Source of the DNA: Spirosoma aerolatum
Lineage (GTDB): Bacteria; Bacteroidota; Bacteroidia; Cytophagales; Spirosomataceae
Assembly (NCBI RefSeq): GCF_002056795.1
Contig: NZ_CP020104.1
Location: 248,001-312,000 of the forward strand
DNA: 64,000 bases
Reading direction: 5' to 3'
The position numbers and the translations under genes were made by a program. The notes under the pieces were generated by a model. It saw only the letters and a list, made by a program, of their open reading frames with translations. It was not told the origin of the DNA and did not search any database. This document shows positions 8,799 to 16,987 of the stretch, one piece after another. Positions within the stretch are counted from its first letter, which is position 1. Each line of letters begins with the position of its first letter.

Positions 8799-9530
8799 AT
8801 GATCGATTATAACCATCCGGCGTTTCAGTATTATCAGAATGTATCGGAACAATGCATTCATTACCTGTCGATCGATGGGGTCATCTTTGGGTTTCACCAG
8901 AACCAGCTCAAGGTTTTGCTGTTACGTTGGAAAGGTACGGATGAGTGGAGCCTGCCGGGAGGCTTCATTCTGAAAGCGGAATCGGTCGATCTGGCTGCTC
9001 AGCGAATCATTCGCGAACGGACGGGTCTGCAGACACTTTATCTGCAACAGTTTCATGTGTTTGGCGAAACGATTCGGTATGATCAGGAGGAAACCTGGCG
9101 GAAAATAAATTTACCCGTTCAGGGCATCAACTGGTCAGAACGGACTATCTCTATCGGCTATTATGCCCTGGTTGAATACGCTGAGGTTGTTCCTACTCCC
9201 GACTTTCTGACCGAAGAATGCCGCTGGTGGAGTTTGGAGGCCATTCCGAATTTACTTTTTGACCACAACCATATTGTTGACGTGGCCTTGCAGTCGTTAC
9301 GAAAAAATGTAAGCGATCAACCCATTGGTCATCTATTGCCCGAAACATTTACTATTCCCGAACTCCAACGGTTGTACGAAACTATTCTGGGACATTCATT
9401 GGACGCCCGAAATTTTTACAAGAAAATTATGGCGCAGGACAATCTGGAACGCCTTGCCGAACGACGAGCCGGAACCCCGCATAAGGCACCATATCTATAT
9501 CGGTTTAAGCTGTCACCTTCTGGTGTATAA
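8799..9530 (+). CDS. Nudix-related transcriptional regulator (NrtR type)
   Basis: 243 residues. The N-terminal half is a Nudix fold (about 20-150); a C-terminal winged-helix region (about 160-235) contains FTIPELQRLYETILG and ends NFYKKI, as in NrtR regulators. The Nudix box at 55-77 is degenerate: GGFILKAE is kept, but the catalytic RExxEE glutamates read RIIRER. It is therefore probably a sensor, not a hydrolase. In Bacteroidetes such proteins (e.g. AraR of Bacteroides) control sugar use by binding sugars or nucleotides. It is divergent from the five-gene esterase cluster, its likely target. Confidence 0.83.
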   Translation: MIDYNHPAFQYYQNVSEQCIHYLSIDGVIFGFHQNQLKVLLLRWKGTDEWSLPGGFILKAESVDLAAQRIIRERTGLQTLYLQQFHVFGETIRYDQEETWRKINLPVQGINWSERTISIGYYALVEYAEVVPTPDFLTEECRWWSLEAIPNLLFDHNHIVDVALQSLRKNVSDQPIGHLLPETFTIPELQRLYETILGHSLDARNFYKKIMAQDNLERLAERRAGTPHKAPYLYRFKLSPSGV

Positions 9531-9709
9531 CCACATTCATTCCTACGCCTGAGCGCTCATCTATACGGTTCATTGACGGGTTTTCCAATTCAGCCAATTC
9601 CTGTATGGCTCACCCACTTTTTGAGGTAATTTTTGTGTCATCGACTAGGGTTTAGTTTAATACATAGAATCAGCTAGTTATCAATAAACGTATATAGATA
9701 GCGTTAGCG

Positions 9710-9974
9710 ATGAGAATTGCTCGACTCGAACTGGAAACGAATCAATTAGGTGCTAAAGATCAATTCTATTCCCAGCAATTGGGGGTACGGGCTGACTCAG
9801 TTTTCTAAAAGTAAATCAATGCCTGATTTCTCTGCTATTGGTAATGATTATGGTTTGCTCATTCTGGCTAAAACAGGACGACTGTGGCAGTTTACCGACC
9901 GTAAGGCGATGCCGTCTCGCTGGCGTATGGAATTTATCGACTCAAACGGAAATCTCATATGGATTAAGTCTTAG
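9710..9974 (+). pseudogene. Decayed VOC/glyoxalase-family gene
   Basis: A short frame from the ATG encodes MRIARLELETNQLGAKDQFY...LGV, the typical first strand and helix of a VOC-superfamily protein, and stops after 32 codons. A second frame continues with PDFSAIGNDYGLLILAKTGR and WQFTDRKAMP, which resembles the family's C-terminal strands. The VOC fold needs about 110-130 residues; here about 80 remain and the middle is missing. This indicates an internal deletion plus frame loss. The original substrate is unknown. Confidence 0.6.
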
Positions 9975-10198
9975 GTTAAATGATAATTTAACTGTTTGAT
10001 AGTTAGACGGTTGTCTTTTTATTTGGTGAGTAATTGATAATTTTCTTAACGTAGCTGATAGTTACATACTATTTTCCCTTATCCGCTTATGGATAAAAAT
10101 AACCTTTCGTCTGAATAGACGACTATTTGGCTTTAGGGTCTTGTCTTTTGGCTAAAAAACGGTTCTCAACCAGTCAGTTTACAACGCCAAATACTACT
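9975..10198. other. AT-rich intergenic stretch, nothing recognised
   Basis: The gap between the VOC remnant and the next gene is AT-rich. It contains no open frame with recognisable content, no tRNA and no strong palindrome. It presumably carries the promoter of the small secreted protein that follows. Confidence 0.4.
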
Positions 10199-10597
10199 AT
10201 GAACACGTTACTCAAGACCCTGCTTCTGACGTTTCTTGTCAGCTCTACTGCATTGGCCGATCCTGGCAAAACGTCCGGTAAAAAAGATCACCCTACCAAA
10301 CTGGCTCGCTATCAGGTTGGGACGTACATTACGGTTATGCAGAAGCTTCGCGTCAACATCGATAAGCAGTTGGGGGGCGAAGTATCCATCAAACTGACCG
10401 ACGCCAAAGGAACCCTGTATTACGCTCATACACTCACAGCTGTTGATACCATAGCCCGGCTGAGCCTGGATCTGAGCGATCTGAACGAAGGAGAGTACCA
10501 GCTAAAAATATCGAATGGGCTGGAAATGGAAGTCCGGGATATTAAAATCAGCGCAAAAGAGCCTGTGGTTCAGGCCCGCAAGTTAACCGTCTTATAA
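10199..10597 (+). CDS. Small secreted beta-sandwich-like protein
   Basis: 132 residues from the Met that opens a signal peptide (MNTLLKTLLLTFLVSSTALA); an upstream in-frame Met would add 24 residues before it. The mature part has a strand pattern with KLRVNIDKQLGGEVSIKLTDAKGTLYY and LNEGEYQLKISNG. This recalls the beta-sandwich modules (DUF3244 or T9SS sorting-domain-like) of secreted Bacteroidetes proteins. No catalytic motif is visible. It lies alone, followed by a perfect 20-bp inverted repeat. Function unknown. Confidence 0.65.
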   Translation: MNTLLKTLLLTFLVSSTALADPGKTSGKKDHPTKLARYQVGTYITVMQKLRVNIDKQLGGEVSIKLTDAKGTLYYAHTLTAVDTIARLSLDLSDLNEGEYQLKISNGLEMEVRDIKISAKEPVVQARKLTVL

Positions 10598-10629
10598 AAT
10601 TCTCTGCTTAACCAACGTCAGGAAGCAGC

Positions 10630-10683
10630 CCATGCTGATTGCGGTATACTAGGCATGTAACCTGTATACCGCAATCAGCATGG
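10630..10683. terminator. Perfect 20-bp inverted repeat, terminator-like
   Basis: Arms 10630-10649 and 10664-10683 are perfectly complementary around a 14-nt loop. They sit downstream of the small secreted protein gene and upstream of the AraC-type gene. There is no T-run after the stem, so it may end transcription only weakly or act as an RNA structure. Confidence 0.5.
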
Positions 10684-10750
10684 TTGCCAGTCTTCTTCTC
10701 ATCCGTATTTCCGGTTTAGTCTATCATCGGTTAATCAGTTACTATTTCTA

Positions 10751-11917
10751 ATGAAAGAACCAAATCTTGATCATTGGACAACTGCGTTTGCTGTTATTGC
10801 TTTTCTGGGCTTGTTTGTAGCGCCTTTGCTACTGATTCAGGCTGGACAGCGTAAGAGTCAGGTTCAGTATATTGTGGGTATTGTTGTCCTGTTTTCGATC
10901 ATGCTGATTTACTACGTTCTGTTCTGGAGTGAGTATATCCGTCTATTCCCCTACCTGATCGGCACGGTTGATCTATTCTTTTTCCTGTTTGGGCCTTTAT
11001 TCTACCTATATCTTAAAGACTTGGTGAACCAGCCCATAACAGGTCGAAAGCGGATGCTTCATTTTTTGCCGTTTTTCATTGGGCTAGCCGCCGACCTGAC
11101 CGTGCTGGTGGCTCGTATGCAGTATCCGGAATTGTGGGGTCGCCCTGCCCGAATACCTGTCTGGGGAGCTTATTTTAAAGTACTGCCCTGGTTGTATTTA
11201 GTTCAACTGGGTTTGTATGCTATGGCTATCCTACGACTACAGCAATCGTTCAGTAGTTTACAAAAAGTGGGTCGATGGGCGTTGTGGGTAAGCTTGTGTT
11301 ATCTGGGGTTTGTATTGGCGAACTGGTCTTATTTCTTACTAGTCAGACTTCCATTCTTTAACCGGGCCTGGGATTATGGGATCTCGTTCAGTATGTCGGG
11401 GTTTATTGCCCTGGTTGTTGTGCTGGCCTATGTGCAGCCGCATATCTTTCAGACCAATGAATTCCCGGTTTTTGAAGCAGAGCCTAAAGAAGAACCCGAC
11501 GCCCGATACCGTCATTCTGGATTGCCGCCCCATCTGGCCCGTCATTTTGCCAATCAGCTTCAATTGCTGATGCATACCGAAAAGCTATATCAACAGAATG
11601 AGTTACGTCTGGATACGCTGGCCGATCGACTATCCATCAGTCGCCATCATTTATCGCAGGTAATCAACGAGCAACTGGGTATGAGTTTTTTTGAGTACGT
11701 CAATTCGTTGCGGGTCGAAGAGGCAAAAACGTTGCTGGCTCAGGTATCACGACGGGAATTGAACGTGATTGAAGTGGCCTATCAGGTTGGTTTTAACAAT
11801 AAAGTATCGTTTAACAAAGCCTTCAAACGGGCTACTGGCCGAACACCCAGCGAATTTCGACAAACGATGCAGGCGAAGCCTAGATGCGATCCGCACGACC
11901 AGCTTGAGGATGCCTAA
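10751..11917 (+). CDS. Membrane-anchored AraC-family transcriptional regulator
   Basis: 388 residues. The N-terminal half (about 15-245) has seven or so hydrophobic helices and no enzymatic motif. The C-terminal about 100 residues form a double helix-turn-helix of the AraC family: LADRLSISRHHLSQVINEQLG and VIEVAYQVGFNNKVSFNKAFKRATGRTPSEFR. This 7TM-plus-AraC layout is common in Bacteroidetes and is assumed to couple a membrane-perceived signal to transcription. It lies 158 bp upstream of the cas operon on the same strand, so it could regulate that operon; this is inference only. Confidence 0.85.
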   Translation: MKEPNLDHWTTAFAVIAFLGLFVAPLLLIQAGQRKSQVQYIVGIVVLFSIMLIYYVLFWSEYIRLFPYLIGTVDLFFFLFGPLFYLYLKDLVNQPITGRKRMLHFLPFFIGLAADLTVLVARMQYPELWGRPARIPVWGAYFKVLPWLYLVQLGLYAMAILRLQQSFSSLQKVGRWALWVSLCYLGFVLANWSYFLLVRLPFFNRAWDYGISFSMSGFIALVVVLAYVQPHIFQTNEFPVFEAEPKEEPDARYRHSGLPPHLARHFANQLQLLMHTEKLYQQNELRLDTLADRLSISRHHLSQVINEQLGMSFFEYVNSLRVEEAKTLLAQVSRRELNVIEVAYQVGFNNKVSFNKAFKRATGRTPSEFRQTMQAKPRCDPHDQLEDA

Positions 11918-11994
11918 ATGTGGTAATGTTTATCAGAGTTACCGTTTACTACTCCATAATTCGGTTGATTTAGCAAGGTTTTATAGCCTATAGG

Positions 11995-12050
11995 TTGTTA
12001 TGATTCATAGGGTTTACACCGATCTTAACCAATCATACGGATCATAACAA
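11995..12050. promoter_or_regulatory. Inverted repeat upstream of the cas operon
   Basis: Perfect 10-bp arms TTGTTATGAT (11995-12004) and ATCATAACAA (12041-12050), 36 nt apart, ending 25 bp before the cas8b start. The spacing suits either a looped regulator site pair or an mRNA leader structure. No TAnnTTTG element was found in this gap. Confidence 0.3.
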
Positions 12051-12075
12051 TCCGCGTTCTATCGCTTGAGACAGT

Positions 12076-13938
12076 ATGATTAAATCATTGTACATAGCCG
12101 GAAAATTGCTTGCTCAGTTGGACGATTATAAAGACTATTTTCGACCCTGGGCCAATCCATTTCCGACCTGGCAAGGCGTCGCGCAGGTGATTGTTGCTGA
12201 TATTCACGATGGTCAGTTACTGCCCGAATTGTCGGTAGAAGCGTTTAATCCTGACTGGGTTGATCGGTATCTGTTCCGGGAAGCAAAAGCCAATGCGACA
12301 AACCTGGTTCCGACCTTGTACCTGCATACGCAACCAACTACGGAGAAGCAATTGGAAAGCATCCGTACGATGGTAAAAAAAATCCGGCAATCTGTTAAAA
12401 ACTATCAGCACGATTTTATCCGTGAAAGTCAGATTGACGACATTGAACAGAGGCTACGGTTGCTTCCATTCGATGATACAGTTAAATATCTATTTACGAT
12501 CCGGCTCAACGGGCGCTACTTTGGAGATGATGAAAAATACCGGGCTCTTTTTTTGAACGACCGGATGCCCTATGCTACCTACTGGCGGAAGTCGAGGGCT
12601 AACAACAAGGTATGTGCCGTTAGCTACGAACCGGTTTCCGAAGTGTGGGGGCGGGTAAATACGTTGGGGTTTACGGTCGAAAAACCTGCATTTTCACGGA
12701 ACGGATTCGATGGCGAATATTCGTATAAGATGTTTCCGGTATCGCCCGATGCGGTGAAACGGCTGGAAGGGGCTAAACGACTGATACTTGAACGACTGGC
12801 CCGCCCCTTTTTCGGCATGAAGTATCTGATCATGCCCCGCTTTTTCGATTCCGTTCCCGATGAACAGGCATCGCAGTTTTTAGCCAGTTTCCTGCGGTCG
12901 TCAGGTACCGTAACAGCCAGCGTTCAGTCGATGTATGCCTTTATCGACCAGGTAGAGTTAGCCGATACTCACACAGTCACTCGTTTCGTCGATAATGAGC
13001 CGGTATATTATGACATTTTCTTTTACGAGGAGAAACAGGCTCAGTTCGCAATCAAATTGCAGGTGGCGAATATTCTGCCCGCCCGTTTCAGACAGATCAT
13101 TGCCGTCAAAAATTCTGTTGAACTAAGTTATCAAGGCTTAACAGGGCCAGTTAGTCTGATGCAGGCAAACCCTGAACCGCTCAGGATTTCCCTGGCTTCG
13201 ATCAAGGATTATTTTGCCGAACAGGTTAAGGTAAAAGGAAAAGACAAATGGCTCTTTCACTCGGGCTTTTTTCACGTCGTTGACGCTATTTTCTACAACC
13301 AACCGCTAAACCGGGAGCAGCTTCTTCGCGCTTTTATGACTCCGATTCGGGCAGCTTTCAAGGGCAATGATGCCAGTGCTTATCTGGTTAATCGACAGAT
13401 CCGGCATTCGTTTGTATTGCTTCAATTTTTCTATCAACTCAATCTTTTTTCTTTTTCTAACATGAAACCTGCTATGCCACAATCCGTTGGGCTGATTCCC
13501 GAAACGTTCGAACGTCAACACCCCGATCTGCTGGCTCATCCCCTTCGGCGAGCAGCTTTTTACCTGGGTTGTGAGGTTGAGCTACTGCTGGCCAAGCAAA
13601 AAAGCTTTTACCGAAATCAGCCGTTTCGCCAGTATCTGAATGGACTGAATCTGGACGTTGACCAACTTCGAAAAATTCACCTCAAACTGACGGCTAAAAT
13701 TGGGGAGTATATGAATACAGGAATAAACGATAAGCGACATTTCTATCCAGCCGAACTAGCCCGGCTGGCCGAGTTGGATACACATATTGGCCCTGCGCTT
13801 CTGCTAGCCGATAACAGCCTGTCGAAAACCGAAATATCGTATTCGTTTGCGGTGGGTATGGCAATGCAAAAAGCATTTACAATAGAGCAGATTCGGAGTA
13901 ATCGACTGAAAAAGACAGTGTCTGGGCCAACGGCATAA
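12076..13938 (+). CDS. cas8b: Type I-B Cascade large subunit, Cas8b (Csh1/TM1802-like)
   Basis: 620-residue cytoplasmic protein. The assignment rests on position directly before cas7 and cas5, on length (family about 500-650) and on an N-terminus (IKSLYIAGKLLAQLDDY) resembling Csh1/TM1802 proteins. In type I-B the large subunit recognises the PAM and helps recruit Cas3. I see no nuclease motif (no HD, HNH or DEAD-box) and no membrane segment. Four bases separate its stop from cas7, so the genes are cotranscribed. Cas8 proteins diverge strongly, so subtype is less certain than role. Confidence 0.75.
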   Translation: MIKSLYIAGKLLAQLDDYKDYFRPWANPFPTWQGVAQVIVADIHDGQLLPELSVEAFNPDWVDRYLFREAKANATNLVPTLYLHTQPTTEKQLESIRTMVKKIRQSVKNYQHDFIRESQIDDIEQRLRLLPFDDTVKYLFTIRLNGRYFGDDEKYRALFLNDRMPYATYWRKSRANNKVCAVSYEPVSEVWGRVNTLGFTVEKPAFSRNGFDGEYSYKMFPVSPDAVKRLEGAKRLILERLARPFFGMKYLIMPRFFDSVPDEQASQFLASFLRSSGTVTASVQSMYAFIDQVELADTHTVTRFVDNEPVYYDIFFYEEKQAQFAIKLQVANILPARFRQIIAVKNSVELSYQGLTGPVSLMQANPEPLRISLASIKDYFAEQVKVKGKDKWLFHSGFFHVVDAIFYNQPLNREQLLRAFMTPIRAAFKGNDASAYLVNRQIRHSFVLLQFFYQLNLFSFSNMKPAMPQSVGLIPETFERQHPDLLAHPLRRAAFYLGCEVELLLAKQKSFYRNQPFRQYLNGLNLDVDQLRKIHLKLTAKIGEYMNTGINDKRHFYPAELARLAELDTHIGPALLLADNSLSKTEISYSFAVGMAMQKAFTIEQIRSNRLKKTVSGPTA

Positions 13939-13941
13939 GGT

Positions 13942-14910
13942 ATGAGTACAATTCAAAATCGCAGTGAGATTCTGTTTTTATATGATGCCAAACGCTGTAA
14001 CCCGAACGGCGATCCGCTGGATGCTAACCGCCCTCGTATCGACGAAGAGTCGGGCTGTTGTCTGGTGACCGATGTACGGCTAAAACGCACCATTCGTGAT
14101 TACCTGCTCGATCATGGTTTTGATGGCGAAGCAGGCAGCAAAGGTGATATTTTTGTGCGGTCGGTGGGGGGGAAGGCGGTAACAGGGACCGAGCGGGCAA
14201 AGTCGTATAGTAACCGGGAAGAATATCTGCAAAAGTTCATTGATGTCCGGTTGTTTGGCGGAGTATCGGCACCGAAGGCCAGCCCGAAAGTTGGGAAGCA
14301 GGTCAGGGAAGTGTTTCTGGCTGAAGCAGGCATCGACCCGGAAGGCGGGGAGCCCGAAGAACCTGTCGACGCACACAAACTGTTTCATTTTACCGGCCCG
14401 GTGCAGTTTGGTATGGGGCGGTCGCTGAATCGCGTTCAGGAAACGTTTATGAAAGGGACCGGAGCGTTTGCTACCAAGGAAGAGTCGATCCAGAAAACGT
14501 TTCGGGAGGAATACATCATCACCTATGGCCTGATTGCCTTTCATGGGGTGATCAATGAACAGGCTGCCAAATATGTCGGAACTACAGATGAGGATGTTGC
14601 TCAATTAACCGAGGCCATCTGGTACGGCACTAAAAGTCTGCTTACACGTTCTAAAAAAGGACATATGCCCCGCTTGCTGGTCAAGATCGATTATAAAGGC
14701 GGCTTCTTTATCGGGGACCTTATTGAACGACTCCAACTGATTCCTAAAGCCGGTAAACGGGAGGATTCCTATGGTGATATTACCGATTTTACAGTCGATA
14801 GCTCACAGCTAGTGGCCGTTCTGACAAAATATGCCGACCGGATCGAACGCATATCCGTGTTGCAGGACGACCGTATTCAACTCTCCGACCCAATTCTGAC
14901 CAAACCATGA
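13942..14910 (+). CDS. cas7: Type I-B Cascade backbone subunit Cas7 (Csh2)
   Basis: 322 residues, usual for Csh2/Cas7 of type I-B. The diagnostic N-terminal motif is clear: LFLYDAKRCNPNGDPLDANRPRID at about 11-34, then TDVRLKRTIRDYL. Also FHFTGPVQFGMGRSLNRV, as in Cas7 family proteins. Several Cas7 copies polymerise along the crRNA and form the backbone of the interference complex. The stop overlaps the cas5 start (ATGATGA), indicating translational coupling. Confidence 0.92.
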   Translation: MSTIQNRSEILFLYDAKRCNPNGDPLDANRPRIDEESGCCLVTDVRLKRTIRDYLLDHGFDGEAGSKGDIFVRSVGGKAVTGTERAKSYSNREEYLQKFIDVRLFGGVSAPKASPKVGKQVREVFLAEAGIDPEGGEPEEPVDAHKLFHFTGPVQFGMGRSLNRVQETFMKGTGAFATKEESIQKTFREEYIITYGLIAFHGVINEQAAKYVGTTDEDVAQLTEAIWYGTKSLLTRSKKGHMPRLLVKIDYKGGFFIGDLIERLQLIPKAGKREDSYGDITDFTVDSSQLVAVLTKYADRIERISVLQDDRIQLSDPILTKP

Positions 14911-15623
14911 TGAGTCGGCAAATCCTGATTTTTGACATTTGGGGTGATTACGCTCATTTTAAGAAAATTTACGCGACTACCTCCGCTGTTTCCTATGCCA
15001 TTCCGCCAAAAACGTCTCTGTATGGCTATCTGGGGGCTGTGCTCGGATTATCAAAAATTGACAGCGCCTACCTGAATACATTTGCCAATAAGCAATGCCT
15101 GCTGGGCATTTCAGTACGTAATCCAATCGTGATGAAGCGGTTAGGCGTCAACTTGAGATCGACGCTCAAACGCGTCGACGATAGTGCCAAGCCTTCGCTG
15201 GTCGAATATGTGTATAAGCCCCGTTATCGGTTGTTCGTATGGCATCAGGACGAAACCGTTCTGCAGACATTGAAAAAGGCAATCAAATCCCATACTTGTG
15301 TCTATACGCCTTCGCTTGGTCTGGCGGATTTGCCGTCCAATTTCGAATGGATAGGAGAGGTCACGGTAAAGGCGCACCGATCGGCAGACACCGTTGCGAT
15401 TCATTCAGTCATTCCACGGAAATATCTGCTGGGTCTGGAGGAAACCGCTTTGCTGGAAGGCAGGAATGAACTCATTGAACAGAGCTTGTTTGCCATCGAA
15501 ATGAATACCGATCGGGAGGTTACCGAACGCGACGATATACTGCTGGATCGTAAAGGAAGGCCGATTTGGGCGCGGGTTACCGAGTATTATCCGGTTAAGG
15601 AAGCTAATGTTATTCTTTTCTGA
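14907..15623 (+). CDS. cas5: Type I-B Cascade subunit Cas5
   Basis: 238 residues with the conserved Cas5 N-terminus: ILIFDIWGDYAHFKKIYATT and the SYAIPPKTSLYGYLGAVLGL block at about residues 29-48. Cas5 is a RAMP protein that caps the 5' handle of the crRNA and links Cas8 to the Cas7 backbone. It overlaps cas7 by four bases; an alternative start is the second ATG three bases on. In complete type I-B loci cas3 usually follows cas5; here cas6 follows instead. Confidence 0.9.
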   Translation: MMSRQILIFDIWGDYAHFKKIYATTSAVSYAIPPKTSLYGYLGAVLGLSKIDSAYLNTFANKQCLLGISVRNPIVMKRLGVNLRSTLKRVDDSAKPSLVEYVYKPRYRLFVWHQDETVLQTLKKAIKSHTCVYTPSLGLADLPSNFEWIGEVTVKAHRSADTVAIHSVIPRKYLLGLEETALLEGRNELIEQSLFAIEMNTDREVTERDDILLDRKGRPIWARVTEYYPVKEANVILF

Positions 15624-15634
15624 CTTCGCTGATT

Positions 15635-16399
15635 ATGGCCACCCAGACATTGATTCCGCAAACGACAATCACCTTCCCGGAAATTACGCTCCATACACAT
15701 GATGCCCATAAACTGCGTGGGTATTTCGGGGAACTGTTTCGAGACTATTCGCCCCTGCTGCATAATCATCTTCAGACCGATGATGAGTCAGCAACAGATG
15801 CCATTCGGTTTCGCTATGCGTATCCATTGGTTCAGTACAAGGTGTTGAGACATATACCGACACTGGTTGGATTTGGGGAGGGGGCTAAGTTACTTGCCCA
15901 GCTTTTTCTTCAGGTTTCTACATTGTCGATCAATGGCAAACTTATCCCGGTTCATACCAGGCATATCCGTTGCGAACAGGTTCCCATCGGTATGGCCGAT
16001 GAGTTGCTTGAATACAACTTTGTAACGTTGTGGATGGCACTCAACCAGGCGAATTACCGCGATTATCGACGATATTCGGATGCTGGCCGGGCGGCACAGC
16101 TAAAGCGCGTCTTTACCAGTCAGATACTGGCCACCTTTCGGACATTTGGGTTATGGCTATCCCTCCACGAGCGATTGAGGGTGCATTTGTCGCTGGACGA
16201 GCGGGCCACTCAATTTAAAAACCAGCGTATGGTAGCCTTTTCCGGCCGTTTTCTAGCCAATGTTGTCCTACCCAATGGACTTGGCTTAGGCAAAGGCGTG
16301 TCTCGTGGCTTCGGTAGTGTAGAACGGTATGTACATAGTGATCAGCCAAATCGGCTTGTCACCCGCATGCATGACACATCCTGGCAACCACGCTCATAA
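15635..16399 (+). CDS. cas6: CRISPR-associated endoribonuclease Cas6
   Basis: 254 residues. The pattern matches the Cas6 form found with type I-B loci in Bacteroidetes: HKLRGYFGELF near residues 26-36, SPLLHNHL, FRYAYPLVQYKVL, and the glycine-rich RNA-binding loop GLGLGKGVSRGFGSVERY near the C-terminus. Cas6 cleaves precursor crRNA within repeats and often stays bound to the 3' hairpin. His residues in LLHNHL are candidate catalytic residues, by analogy. It is eleven bases behind cas5 and the last gene of the operon. Its presence implies that a CRISPR transcript exists, or existed, in this genome. Confidence 0.85.
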   Translation: MATQTLIPQTTITFPEITLHTHDAHKLRGYFGELFRDYSPLLHNHLQTDDESATDAIRFRYAYPLVQYKVLRHIPTLVGFGEGAKLLAQLFLQVSTLSINGKLIPVHTRHIRCEQVPIGMADELLEYNFVTLWMALNQANYRDYRRYSDAGRAAQLKRVFTSQILATFRTFGLWLSLHERLRVHLSLDERATQFKNQRMVAFSGRFLANVVLPNGLGLGKGVSRGFGSVERYVHSDQPNRLVTRMHDTSWQPRS

Positions 16400-16623
16400 A
16401 CTATACATGGATATAGAACGGTAGAGGGGAATGTGGTGTCGGTTACTAATAACCGAACCAGACAAACCGTTCGGTTTTGAGAAACCTTACCAAGGCCAGA
16501 TTTGAGCATCTAGCCACACCTCACTCTAACTGGACAAAACGCTGTCATTGAACTAACTCAAACAACGTCTAAAACTTGACAAACCTAACGTTGTCAGATG
16601 CTCACATCCGACACCACAAAGCA

Positions 16624-16717
16624 GCATCCATTCAAAAGCAGGATTGAAGCATATCCATTTAATCTCTTAAAAAGAGTGATTTTTTAGAGGTATCCCCGTT
16701 GAAGTAGGGTTGAAAAA
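16624..16717. repeat. Possible degenerate CRISPR repeat pair
   Basis: Two 28-nt segments starting at 16624 and 16690 agree at 18 positions without gaps. They begin gcATCC/gtATCC and end GGATTGAAGC/GGGTTGAAAA. That end resembles the ATTGAAAC-type handle of many type I-B repeats, and the 66-bp period equals a usual repeat plus spacer. No third unit is in register on either side. The match was found by eye and may be chance. Confidence 0.25.
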
Positions 16718-16728
16718 TGGAATTAGGT

Positions 16729-16786
16729 GGAGGGTTATTTTCGAAACAGCAGTGGCTGGTTTGGAAATAGCCCTCCTTGGTTTTTT
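16729..16786 (+). terminator. Terminator-like hairpin behind the cas operon
   Basis: A 14-nt arm (GGAGGGTTATTTTC) pairs at 12 positions with 16763-16776 around a 20-nt loop, followed after four bases by six T. It fits factor-independent termination of the rightward cas transcript or an attenuator ahead of the SusC gene. Confidence 0.45.
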
Positions 16787-16987
16787 GCACAAACGGTCAG
16801 TCAATCATAAAAGCGATAACCTTTATCGGGATTACCCTGGGCCACCTGCTTACGCGCGTCCTTTGGATGGATTGTAGGGCTGCTGTCCGACGCATGGGTT
16901 CAGAGATTTACCTACGGATTCGTGAGCTTCCCGTTCGGATAGCCGCCATTTTATTGATTTTTCTATGTTTCAATCTTTACTCAAAAC

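Larger units (their letters stand above)
16400..16987. other. 588-bp gap behind the cas operon
   Basis: No convincing gene. One open frame that runs into the SusC start lacks any recognisable feature. The gap holds two repeat-like units 66 bp apart, a terminator-like hairpin with a T-run, and presumably the SusC promoter. No regular CRISPR array (three or more near-identical units) is present. Confidence 0.6.

Noticed and set aside
16490..16510. A possible third CRISPR-like unit (AGATTTGAGCAT)
   Set aside because: It is not in the 66-bp register of the other two and matches only at one end.
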